The notes under the pieces are model-generated. The model was not told the DNA's origin. It was given only the letters and a program-made list of their open reading frames with translations, and ran no database searches. Below are positions 56,611 through 64,000 of a DNA stretch of 64,000 bases, piece after piece (position 1 is the first letter of the stretch; every line of letters starts with the position of its first letter). The DNA is taken from assembly GCF_019175285.1 (NCBI RefSeq), contig NC_056527.1, positions 114,304,530 to 114,368,529 of the forward strand, written 5' to 3'. The translations under genes were made by a program, and so were the position numbers. The DNA is from Sceloporus undulatus. Lineage: Eukaryota; Chordata; Lepidosauria; Squamata; Phrynosomatidae.

Positions 56611-56805
56611 TTTTGAACCCTGTCTGTTCAAACGGCACACAGGCCAAAATGGGAGGGAACCAGAATGAAGTCAAGGGTAAACACCAGAGCAAAATAACCT
56701 CTGGTTTACTCCAAATCAAGCAGGAAAATGTGCATCTGCATGCAGACTTTATGCCAGTGCAGAGATGGGTGAGAAGGCCGAAAAGCCACCAGGAAAATTG
56801 TTGCC

Positions 56806-56811
<6 letters not shown>

Positions 56812-56852
<41 letters not shown>
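56812..56852. repeat. (TA)n microsatellite
   Basis: About 20 TA units. Confidence 0.95.
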
Positions 56853-56853
<1 letters not shown>

Positions 56854-57671
56854 TCAGCCCATGAATCAGTTGCACATGCACACACATGGTCAGCTGTACC
56901 ATCAACCCATTGCACAACCTATAAAGTAGAATGATGACAAACATGGCAGGTTGCCAACAAGACAGTGGATTTACTAAGAACAAAGTGGCCTATTTCAAGA
57001 TAGGGAAAGCAGGGGAAAGGAACATGTACAGAGGCCTCCATAATCATGCTGTGCCAATGTGTCATTGGATGCATCAGTGCGTCATAGGGGCAGTCGATTG
57101 CTTGTGCAATCAATCGGATGGTTGCACAGCCGGTTGCATGGGGCATCGAATAAGCTGGCAGCTGGGCAGGATGAGGGAGGCAATTGGTGTCCATGATGGC
57201 ATGTCCATGCATTTAGGCACATTTGTTGGAGGCAGAACAGAAAAAAAGAATGGCACGGCAGTTTACACCCATGCCATGTTTTGGCCTGTCCATCTTTGGA
57301 GAAGAAGGAGCCAGCCTAGGCTGCCTGTTGGTGTTCAGCCCATCCTGGGAGCCAATGGTGCGGTCAGTGGGTTCTCTCCACCAATTGGGAAACCCCCAGA
57401 GGTAAGCCACTTTTCCCCCTCCATCTGCTCAGTGCCTTGGTCTACTTCCTCAAATCTATTTGAAGTGATTAAAGGAAGTCTTTTGGGCTCTTCTGCTAAA
57501 GACGTGCGTACAGACGTGATTTCTGCTCCTGAAATCACGACAACAACTCACTCTTTAACTATGAGGTGACAAGGCTTCAGATTTGAAGCTAACCCAAGAG
57601 ATGTGAGAGCAACTAGTGGTTGCTAAATTGGAAAATTAAAAGTTCACTCTGCCCATGCCCAGAGCTTTTCT
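56853..57671. other. intergenic, unrecognised
   Basis: A 212-codon plus frame (56931-57569) has low-complexity early content and no recognised domain or splice context. Short hairpins with CATTGGATGCATCAGTGCGT and CAATCGGATGGTTGCACAGC are visible. Not called as a gene. Confidence 0.35.
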
Positions 57672-57896
57672 TAATCAGTATCCGATGGGGTTTGTTTCCA
57701 GGGCACCCTGTGGATACTAAAATAAATGGATGCCCAAGTCCCATTATTTACAGTGATGTAGTCAAATGGCAACCCTTATATAAAATGCCAAAATCAAAGT
57801 TTGCTTTTTTGGATTATTATTTTTAGTGAATATTTTTAAACCATGGTTGGTTGAATCCATGGATACAGAATCGTTGGATCTGGAGGGCCAGCTGTA
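57672..57896. repeat. mariner/Tigger-like nonautonomous element
   Basis: GTATCCGATGGGGTTTGTTT, GGATGCCCAAGTCCCATTAT and GGATCTGGAGGGCCAGCTGT. Confidence 0.65.
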
Positions 57897-58035
57897 ATGA
57901 CTTTGTATGGCCCTAGCTAAAGTCCTAGAATTCAGATCTTGTTATTTGAGTTAAAACTCATGCATCTTCCAAAGAGCAAGGGTTCCTCCTTCATCCATTT
58001 TATCTTTACAACAGACTTAGGAGGTAAAGTCTGCC

Positions 58036-58074
58036 TAGTGGTCTCTTCCAACTCTACGATTCTATGATTCTAAG
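58036..58074 (+). repeat. CR1 LINE tail fragment
   Basis: TAGTGGTCTCTTCCAACTCT, ACGATTCTATGATTCTA is the CR1 end with its octamer repeat. Confidence 0.8.
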
Positions 58075-58507
58075 TTGGAGAGGGCTCCTGCAGCTTTGTA
58101 GAAGCAAGAATTCTAGCAGGTGTTGCTTGCCATGCAACCAAATAACCAATACCTGCCCAAATCCTCTCTTTTACACAACCATGACAGGTACAGGAGCCCC
58201 CTCCAGTTTTCACATTGGCAGCCCTAGTTCCAGAGGCGTATAATGACCGAGCCATGATCCTATTAAGCTCTGTAGTATTTAGGATGAATGCTTCCTCTCA
58301 TATTTCATACTTATCATTCTACTTTATTACTAGATACAGACTACAGTCCCTCTGATCTTTCTGCACATTTGTGAACTACAAGGACAACATTATGGAGAAC
58401 TTAGAGTATTCATATGATGGGCAGTACTACAACATACCCTATGTTATTTTGATCCAAAAAAAACCCTCACAACTCTAGTTGTAACTTTACCTACCAATAT
58501 AAGCGAG
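58075..58507. other. intergenic, nothing recognised
   Basis: No exon or repeat family identified with confidence; 58080-58240 has the TTGGCAGCCCTAG-type context of worn DNA elements. Confidence 0.3.
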
Positions 58508-58676
58508 GGTTTGTCTCAGCCATGGAAACCCACTGGGTGACCTTGGGCAAGTCACACTCTCTCGGCTTCAGAGGACAGAAGTGATGAACTAAGAAAACCC
58601 TTTGATAACTAAGAAAATGCTTAGGGTCTCCATAAGTCAGAAACGAATTGAAGGCACACAACAACAACAACAACAA
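58508..58676 (+). repeat. ACA-type SINE, 5' truncated
   Basis: CCCACTGGGTGACCTTGGGC, CATAAGTCAGAAACGAATTG and AAGGCACACAACAACAACAA. Confidence 0.8.
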
Positions 58677-58819
58677 ACCCCACTGCAATAAGTTTGATGG
58701 GAGAATGTCTTTTAAACACTTATAGACAAATGGAGAGAGTGGTGTTTCAGAGAAAGAAGTGAGGGAATGCACGGCTACCAGAAAGGAAAAAAGGAAAAGT
58801 TCTTGGAGGGGGAGAGCAA

Positions 58820-58912
58820 CCAGGCCCTCCAGATGTTGTTGGACTACAACTCCCATCAGTCCTAGCCAGCATAGGAATGCTGGGAGGTGCAGTCCAAAAT
58901 CCCCTGGTGGAG
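58820..58912. repeat. family B-type MITE
   Basis: CCAGATGTTGTTGGACTACA, ACTCCCATCAGTCCTAGCC, then GCTGGGAGGTGCAGTCCAAA and CCCCTGG. Confidence 0.6.
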
Positions 58913-59298
58913 GGCTTTACAATTCTCATCCTCATTGGAGTTCTGATGGATAAAAGCTAGCATTGGGAAGCAGGAGCTCCATAGCACCATCCTGCAAGGA
59001 ATGGCATTTTGCAGCCTGAGCAAGCACTTTTTAAAGCTGCAATTTGAGGCTTTAGGATGGTTTCCTTCTTGGCTCGGGTTGCAGGATCCCGCCGCAGCCA
59101 GTAGGTGGCGCCAAGCCCCGGTCAATGGTGAAGTCTTCGGGGGGGGGGGGAGGCAGCAATCACCCTCTTAAAGGGCCAGCGACCCACAATTCTTTGGGGA
59201 GAGTTTTATGAAAACAGGAGGTATTCACATGCAATAACAAGAGGATCAAAGGGTTCTGGCTCCTCTGTCCCCTGCTGCTGATCCTTGATACTAAGGAT
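58913..59298. other. intergenic, nothing recognised
   Basis: A G-run of about 12 (59141-59152) could form a quadruplex. No exon seen. Confidence 0.35.
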
Positions 59299-59509
59299 AC
59301 TGTAGTAATAATGTAGTTTGACACCACTTTAAGTGCTGCAGCTCTATCCTAAAGGATCCTGGGATCTGTAGTTTTACAAAGTCCTTAGCCTTCTCCACCA
59401 AAGAGGGCTGGTGCCCCACCAAACTGCAAATCCTAGGATTCTGTAGGATGGAGCCATGACAGTTAAAGCAGTGTCAAACTGCATTACTCCAACAATGTAG
59501 ATGCAACCC
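59299..59509. repeat. palindromic MITE, family A
   Basis: TACTGTAGTAATAATGTAGT pairs with GCATTACTCCAACAATGTAG; inner arms GGGATCTGTAGTTTTACAAA and AAACTGCAAATCCTAGGATT. Confidence 0.75.
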
Positions 59510-59514
59510 AAGCG

Positions 59515-59622
59515 CAACTCATAGGATTCTGTAGGATATAGGATGGCCCCATGGTTCCTAGGAATTGCAGTTTGGCCCTTAAAGTAGCATCAAGCGGCAT
59601 TACTTCTACAGTGTAGACAGAG
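59515..59622. repeat. half copy of family A MITE
   Basis: CTAGGAATTGCAGTTTGGCC and GGCATTACTTCTACAGTGTA remain of one arm. Confidence 0.6.
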
Positions 59623-59825
59623 GCACCCAGAGAATTCAGAAAAGTGTAACCAAGTTGTTTCCACGCCCATGTCCAAACTGGTGTCACTCTGATTTAATCC
59701 AGACCGATGGGTCTTAACACCCTTACTATGTGGCAGTGGAAGGTCCTTTTTCATTTGGGGGAACAGCCTCACTTGTTTTTGAATTCCCCCCCCCCCCAAT
59801 AAAACAAGAAGATGCAAAAACGATA

Positions 59826-60022
59826 TGTGTTGTGTGCCTTCAAGTCATGAAGTCAACCCTAAGGCAACCCTATCATGGCAAGTTTCTTCAGAAGGGGTTT
59901 GCCATTGCCATCCTCTGAGGCTGAGAGAGTGTGACTTGCCCAAGGTTACCCAGAGAGTTGTCATGGCTGAGCAAGGATTTGAACTCTGCTCTCCAGAGTC
60001 ATAGTCCATTGCTCAAACCACT
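59826..60022 (-). repeat. tRNA-headed ACA-type SINE
   Basis: TGTGTTGTGTGCCTTCAAGT, CTGAGAGAGTGTGACTTGCC and GCTCAAACCACTATTATTG; a further SINE tail piece follows to about 60066. Confidence 0.8.
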
Positions 60023-60066
60023 ATTATTGTGCACCTTCAAGTTGTTTCTGATTTGTAGCGATGCCC

Positions 60067-61010
60067 TTAAAGCCATGGGAGTGCCAACACATCTGATAGT
60101 CCGAATGAGGAGTCTGCACTCAGGACAAATGGTTCCCAATGGCAATGGCATCAGACAAGGCTGCATCCTATCACTCTACTTATTCAGTTTATAAGGAGAA
60201 CATATTGTAAGGAAAGCAGGCTTGGACAAAGAAGAAGAAGGAATGAAGATAGGGGGAAGGAACATCAACAATCTGAGATATGCAGATGACCCCATAATAC
60301 TAGCAGAGAACCTCAAAGACCTGGAACAACTACTAAGGAAGATCAAGGAAGAAAGTGCCAAGGCAGATCTATTGCTGAACATAAAGAAAACACAAATAAT
60401 GACCACAGAGAACCCACACAAAATTGAATTAGTTAAAAGAGTTCTCATACCTGGGATTAAACACTGATAGAAATGGAGACTGCGGAAGGACAGCTATGAA
60501 AGAACGAGAGAGGATCCTAAAATGCAAGGATATACAACTGAGCGCAAAGGTTAGAATCATACAAACCATTGCATTCCCTGTTACCATGGATGGATGTGAA
60601 AGCTGGACAGTTAAGAAAGAAGATAGGAGGAAAATCAACTCATTGGAAATGTGATGCTGGGGAAGAGTGCTGAGGATGCCATGGACAGCCAAAAGGACCA
60701 ACCAATGGGCCCTGGAGCAGATCAAGCCAGAAATAACCCTAGAAGCCAAGATGACAAGACTGAGGCTGCTGTACTTTGGACACATCCTGAGAAGACATGA
60801 ATCACTGCAAAAAGCAGTAATGCTAGGAAAGGTAGAGGGAAGTGGAAAGAGAGGAAGGCCGCATGCAAGATGGATGGACTCTATTCAAGAGATCACTTTG
60901 AGTTTGCAGGAGCTGAGCAGAGCAGCGCAGGACAGAGGGTCTTGGAGACTCATCCATAGGGTCGCCATGGGTCCAGATCGACTTGAGGGCAGTTAACAAC
61001 AACAAAAGGA
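60067..61010 (+). repeat. BovB (RTE) LINE, 3' kilobase of reverse-transcriptase ORF
   Basis: Frames read GIRQGCILSLYLFSL and NNLRYADDPIILAENLKDLE (RT palm with the YADD active site), then VTMDGCESWTVKKEDRR, GRVLRMPWTAKRTNQWAL, TRLRLLYFGHILRRHESLQK and GKVEGSGKRGRPHARWMDSI, WRLIHRVAMG. These match BovB ORF2 block by block. A stop interrupts it at about 60200 and 60652, and frames shift between blocks, so it is inactive. It ends CGACTTGAGGGCAGTTAACA, ACAACAAAA. Confidence 0.92.
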
Positions 61011-61139
61011 GAAACAATCACAGATTTTTGTTGGCAAGTTTCTCCCGAGGGGGGTTTGCCATTGGCATCCTCTGAGGCTGAGAGATCTTGAAGGCCCTTT
61101 GAAAGGAAGTGAAACAAAAGAAGCTGGTGGCACGGGTTT

Positions 61140-61324
61140 AATGCAGAGAGATCTTGTAGTGAGTCTCAAAGATGCTACAAGATCTCTACATTATTATTAT
61201 TATCATCATCATCAACATTTTTATTATATTCAATTCATTTGCGTCTGAGGAAGTAGACTGGAGTCTAGCAAAGGCCCTGCTGCCAACTTGTTTCTTTCAG
61301 TGGGTCTCAAAGGTGCACCACCAC
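61140..61324 (+). repeat. retroposon fragment (possibly Penelope-like) with (ATT/ATC)n
   Basis: AGAGATCTTGTAGTGAGTCT, CAAAGATGCTACAAGATCTC and GAGGAAGTAGACTGGAGTCT resemble 36235-36680 and 56470-56610. Confidence 0.45.
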
Positions 61325-61334
61325 NNNNNNNNNN
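61325..61334. other. short assembly gap (10 N)
   Basis: Ten N at the left edge of a CAT repeat, probably a repeat-length ambiguity. Confidence 1.

Positions 61335-61386
<52 letters not shown>
61335..61386 (+). repeat. (CAT)n microsatellite
   Basis: About 17 CAT units next to the N run; gives poly-Asp or poly-Ser in translation. Confidence 0.95.
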
Positions 61387-62008
61387 GACATCATCTCCAA
61401 ATGCCCCTGGTCCCTGCCAGCTGCCTTGGGCTCTGCTGCTTCCTCCAGGCGAGGAGGCAGGGGTTAATTCCCCGCAGGATGACACGTGTCGCGTGTGAAC
61501 GCAGGAGAGGCGGGGAGGAAAGTTGCAAAGAGGCAGGAAGTGGCAGGAAAACAAAGTTTCCAAAAGGAGGAGGAGGAGGAGGAGGCAGCCGAGAAGGAGG
61601 AGGAGGCGAGAGGGAGGAGACCTGGCTGCTGGCTTCTCTTCCTCCTCCTCCCCTTTCCAAAAGGAGGAAGCCTCCGAGGCGGAAGGGGAGCCCAGAGCAG
61701 GCCTGATGGGGTCAGCCCTGGAGGGCTGAAGGGCCCGATCCGAGGCTTGGAAGGTCGGGGGCAGAGAAGGGGCTGAGAAAGCGCCCCCACTTCCCCATCA
61801 GGAGGAGAGGGCTTTCTGCTTTGGAGGCGCACCTTTCGCACCCAGATCCTGAGATCGGAGCAGCAGCACTCCCCCCAAAAGCAAGAGGGCCCCCCCCTTT
61901 CCAAAGGGAAGGCTTGAACCCCCCCCCCCCAGTTCAACGAAGGCCAAGATGGCCCTTGGATCCCGGTGCAAGTTCTACCCGGTTCCAGCCCAGAACCCAA
62001 GGCCAAAG
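61387..62008 (+). promoter_or_regulatory. GC-rich promoter/5' UTR region of LRP10
   Basis: A GC-rich block with GGA-repeat stretches, an E-box CACGTG in GACACGTGTCGCGTG (about 61481-61495) and C-runs. It leads directly to the probable signal-peptide exon. An upstream in-frame ATG at 61949 would add 20 residues; no TATA seen. Confidence 0.45.
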
Positions 62009-62060
62009 ATGCTGGGGTCCCTTGGAGTCAAATGGACCTTCCTCCTGGGACTGCTCTTAG
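62009..62060 (+). CDS. LRP10: probable LRP10 coding exon 1, signal peptide
   Basis: ATG at 62009 encodes MLGSLGVKWTFLLGLLL plus one base, then a TTAG|gtaaga donor. It is a compact signal peptide in a GC-rich region, on the strand and at the position where LRP10 follows MMP14 in mammals; human LRP10 also begins with a short hydrophobic exon (MLLATLLLLLLG). LRP10 is a single-pass LDL-receptor-family protein with CUB and LDLa domains involved in Golgi-endosome trafficking. An in-frame ATG at 61949 would extend the N-terminus (MALGSRCKFYPVPAQ), but that would bury the signal peptide, so 62009 is preferred. No second exon lies in the window, so the name rests mainly on synteny. Confidence 0.6.
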
Positions 62061-62103
62061 GTAAGAGAAAGAGAAACACAATATTTTCCTTGACCCTTCC
62101 CTT

Positions 62104-62302
62104 GTGGTTGTTGTTGTTGTTGTTGTTGTTGTTCTGTGCCTTCATTTCCTCAAGTGAGCCTATCATGTTTGTTTGTTTCTTCCTGGGGCTGAGAGTGTGT
62201 GACTCACCCAAGGCCACCTTGGTTCCCAGGGCCAAGCAGGGTTCTGAAGCCTGCTCTCCAGAGTCGTGGTCCAAGGGTCTGACCACTACACCACGCTCCC
62301 TG
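62104..62302 (-). repeat. tRNA-headed ACA-type SINE with long (TTG)n tail
   Basis: GTTGTTGTTGTTGTTGTTG, then GGGGCTGAGAGTGTGTGAC and CTGACCACTACACCACGCTC. It starts 44 bp after the LRP10 exon 1 donor. Confidence 0.8.
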
Positions 62303-62313
62303 TGAATTGCGGT

Positions 62314-62444
62314 TGTCCTTCCCAGAGGCTGAGAGAGTGTGACTTGCCCCAAAGTCACCCAGTGGATTTCCATGGATGAGCAGGGATTCGAATCCAGATC
62401 TCCAGAGTCGTAGCCCAAGGCTTGAACCACTACACCACCATGCG
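62314..62444 (-). repeat. SINE head part, tandem unit 1
   Basis: AGAGGCTGAGAGAGTGTGAC, CAGGGATTCGAATCCAGATC and CTTGAACCACTACACCACC; lacks the SINE tail. Confidence 0.75.
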
Positions 62445-62477
62445 AGATCTCAAGATTTATTCAGAGTTTTGTTCTTG

Positions 62478-62610
62478 CTTTTCTCAGAGGCTGAGAGAGT
62501 GTGACCTGCCCCAAAGTCACCCAATGGGTTTCCATGGATGAGCAGGGATTCGAACCCTGGTCTCCAGAGTCGTAACCAAAGGCACAAACCACTACACCAC
62601 GCTGGCTGCC
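62478..62610 (-). repeat. SINE head part, tandem unit 2
   Basis: AGAGGCTGAGAGAGTGTGAC, CAGGGATTCGAACCCTGGTC and CAAACCACTACACCACGCTG; begins at the same internal base as the unit at 62314. Confidence 0.75.
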
Positions 62611-62746
62611 CTTGTTCTTGAGAGGATGATGTGGGAAGCGGTGGAAATGCCCTGGGGAAACACACCATGTGCAAATGGTGCCAAATTAGGGGTGGGTAGC
62701 TGCATCCTATAGGCTCTTGGGATTTGTAGTTCACTGAGGCACTAGA

Positions 62747-62877
62747 GCAGTGGCTCCCAAACCTTGGCGCTCCAGTTTTTTGGACTTCAGTCCCAGAAAT
62801 CTGGCCATCTTGGCTGATGTTCAGGGATTCTGGGAACTAAAGTCCAAAACCCTTGGAGGACCAGAGTTTAGGAACTG
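62747..62877. repeat. palindromic MITE, family B
   Basis: CAGTGGCTCCCAAACCTTGG pairs with GGACCAGAGTTTAGGAACTG; inner TTGGACTTCAGTCCCAGAAA and GGGAACTAAAGTCCAAAACC. Confidence 0.7.
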
Positions 62878-62904
62878 ATGTACTAGAGCTTCTTGGCTGC
62901 AGGT

Positions 62905-63104
62905 TTGTTATTGTGTGCTTTCAAGCATGACGACCCAAAGGCTACTCTTATGGGGTTTTCTTGGCAAGATTTGTTCACAGGGGGTTTGTCTTTTGCCTTC
63001 CCTTGAGGCTGAGAGAGTGTATCTTGCCCAAGGACACTCATGACCAAGCTGGGATTCAAACCCTGGTTTCCAGGGTTGACCAACACTCAAACCACTTCAC
63101 CCTG
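62905..63104 (-). repeat. tRNA-headed ACA-type SINE, head-to-head with next
   Basis: TTGTTATTGTGTGCTTTCAA, GAGGCTGAGAGAGTGTATC and CACTCAAACCACTTCACCCT. Confidence 0.78.
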
Positions 63105-63292
63105 GAGGCCAGGGCTTAATTCCAAGCTCCGCCATGCAACCCACTGTCTGACCTTGATCATGTCACACTCTCTCAGCCTCAGCAAAGTCAATGGCAAATC
63201 TCCTCTGAACAAATCTTGTCAATAAAACCCTGTGATAAGGTCGCCTTAGGGTTGCCATAAGTCCAAAATGACTTGAAGGCACACAACAACAA
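63105..63292 (+). repeat. tRNA-headed ACA-type SINE, head-to-head with previous
   Basis: GGAGGCCAGGGCTTAATTCC, TCACACTCTCTCAGCCTCAG and TAAGTCCAAAATGACTTGAA, GGCACACAACAACAA. Confidence 0.78.
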
Positions 63293-63562
63293 TTACAACA
63301 TTGATTTTTCCACCACAATTCAAGATCTAAAATAATCCGCCTTGGCAGCCCCAAGCGATGCCTGCTTTGAACACACAGCTACATAGTTAAGAGTTGACAC
63401 AAGTGTTGTTGTCATTATAAACTTGGGTTGAAACTTCCGGTTGATGGTGTGCCTGACTCATTGTTGGAATCCTGTCTTTACCTACATGGCTGGGTCTTCC
63501 AGATGGTATTGGACTACAACTCCCATTATCCTGCAGGATGGAAGGGATCTTTCTGCTCTTGT

Positions 63563-63872
63563 ACAGATTGAATCTCCTTTGTCTGGAATCCCAGAATCCA
63601 AAATTGTCCAGATGGGCGGCTGAGATAGTGACACCTTTGCTTTCTGATGGTTCAGTGTGCATAAATTTTGTTTCATGCACAAAACATTTACAGATGTTGT
63701 GTATAAACCTACCTTCAGGTTATTTGTATAAGATGTATATGAAACATAAATAAATGTCAGTGTTTAGACTCGGGTCCCATCTTCAACGTCTCTCATTATG
63801 TATCTGAAGAACTCTGAAATCCAAAATGCTTCAGGGCCCAAGTATTTTGGGTAAAAGAGAACATCTATTATC
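63563..63872. repeat. Tigger2-like element
   Basis: AGATTGAATCTCCTTTGTCT, TTTTGTTTCATGCACAAAAC, ACCTTCAGGTTATTTGTATA, CTCATTATGTATCTGAAGAA and CAAGTATTTTGGGTAAAAGA follow the same order as at 52890-53160. Confidence 0.78.
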
Positions 63873-64000
63873 ACACACAGACTTCTTATACTGGCCCAGT
63901 CCAGCTGTTGCTCTTTGTATTTGGTAACCTATTGGTTTTTACTATTGATAAAGATTATTTTTAGCTCATTTTCTTTTCCTGTGCATATTTTATAAGAATG

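Larger units (their letters stand above)
62061..64000. other. LRP10 intron 1, start (runs off the window)
   Basis: Filled with SINEs, a family B MITE and a Tigger2-like copy, listed separately. 63300-63480 and 63873-64000 show nothing recognised. Confidence 0.5.

Noticed and set aside
56931-57569. 212-codon open frame, plus strand
   Set aside because: No recognised family and no partner exons; composition resembles the noncoding surroundings.
60222-60467. reverse-transcriptase-like frame as a domesticated gene
   Set aside because: Part of a broken BovB LINE with stops and frame changes on both sides.

Overview
The window is vertebrate nuclear DNA, most likely from a squamate reptile and probably an iguanian lizard (the group is inferred). 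The evidence is multi-exon genes with GT/AG introns plus a dense reptilian repeat load: BovB and CR1 LINE ends, a tRNA-headed SINE with an ACAACAACA tail, a 5S-rRNA-headed SINE, mariner/Tigger-like relics and many palindromic MITEs. Gene order is SLC7A7 (minus) - MRPL52 (plus) - MMP14 (minus) - LRP10 (plus), which from memory matches human chromosome 14q11.2 and supports the gene names.

Layout. 1-3289 is an intron of SLC7A7; its first coding exon is 3290-3806 and a likely 5' noncoding exon ends at 4737. 7561-8273 is a promoter-like block with an RFX-type X-box, a perfect CRE palindrome and nine YY1-like AANATGGC motifs; the last one covers the MRPL52 start codon. MRPL52 has five coding exons (8266-14517, 130 aa). 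14.5-23.9 kb is the convergent MRPL52/MMP14 intergenic region, mostly SINEs and MITEs, with the probable MMP14 3' UTR at about 22.0-23.96 kb. MMP14 (MT1-MMP) is complete: ten coding exons from 51038 down to 23965, 1734 nt, 577 residues, with every splice phase consistent. 52.1-61.4 kb is a repeat-filled spacer. 61.4-62.06 kb is a GC-rich block carrying the probable signal-peptide exon of LRP10; the rest is LRP10 intron 1.

The four genes are neighbours, not a pathway: a cationic amino-acid transporter subunit, a mitochondrial ribosomal protein, a membrane metalloprotease and an LDL-receptor-family protein. I did not find a previously undescribed system. The points most worth a second look are the YY1/RFX/CRE array upstream of MRPL52, an exact 49-bp copy of MMP14 exon 5 in the adjacent intron, a GC-shifted MITE beside MMP14 exon 1, a near-perfect duplication of MMP14 exon 1 across a 100-N gap (almost certainly an assembly artefact), a 3' tail shared by BovB and two SINE classes, ZNF143/THAP11-like motifs in the palindromic MITEs, and several nested insertions.

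All gene calls rest on reading splice sites and on remembered family sequences; no alignment was run. Repeat boundaries are good to about 5-20 bases unless a duplicated target site is given.
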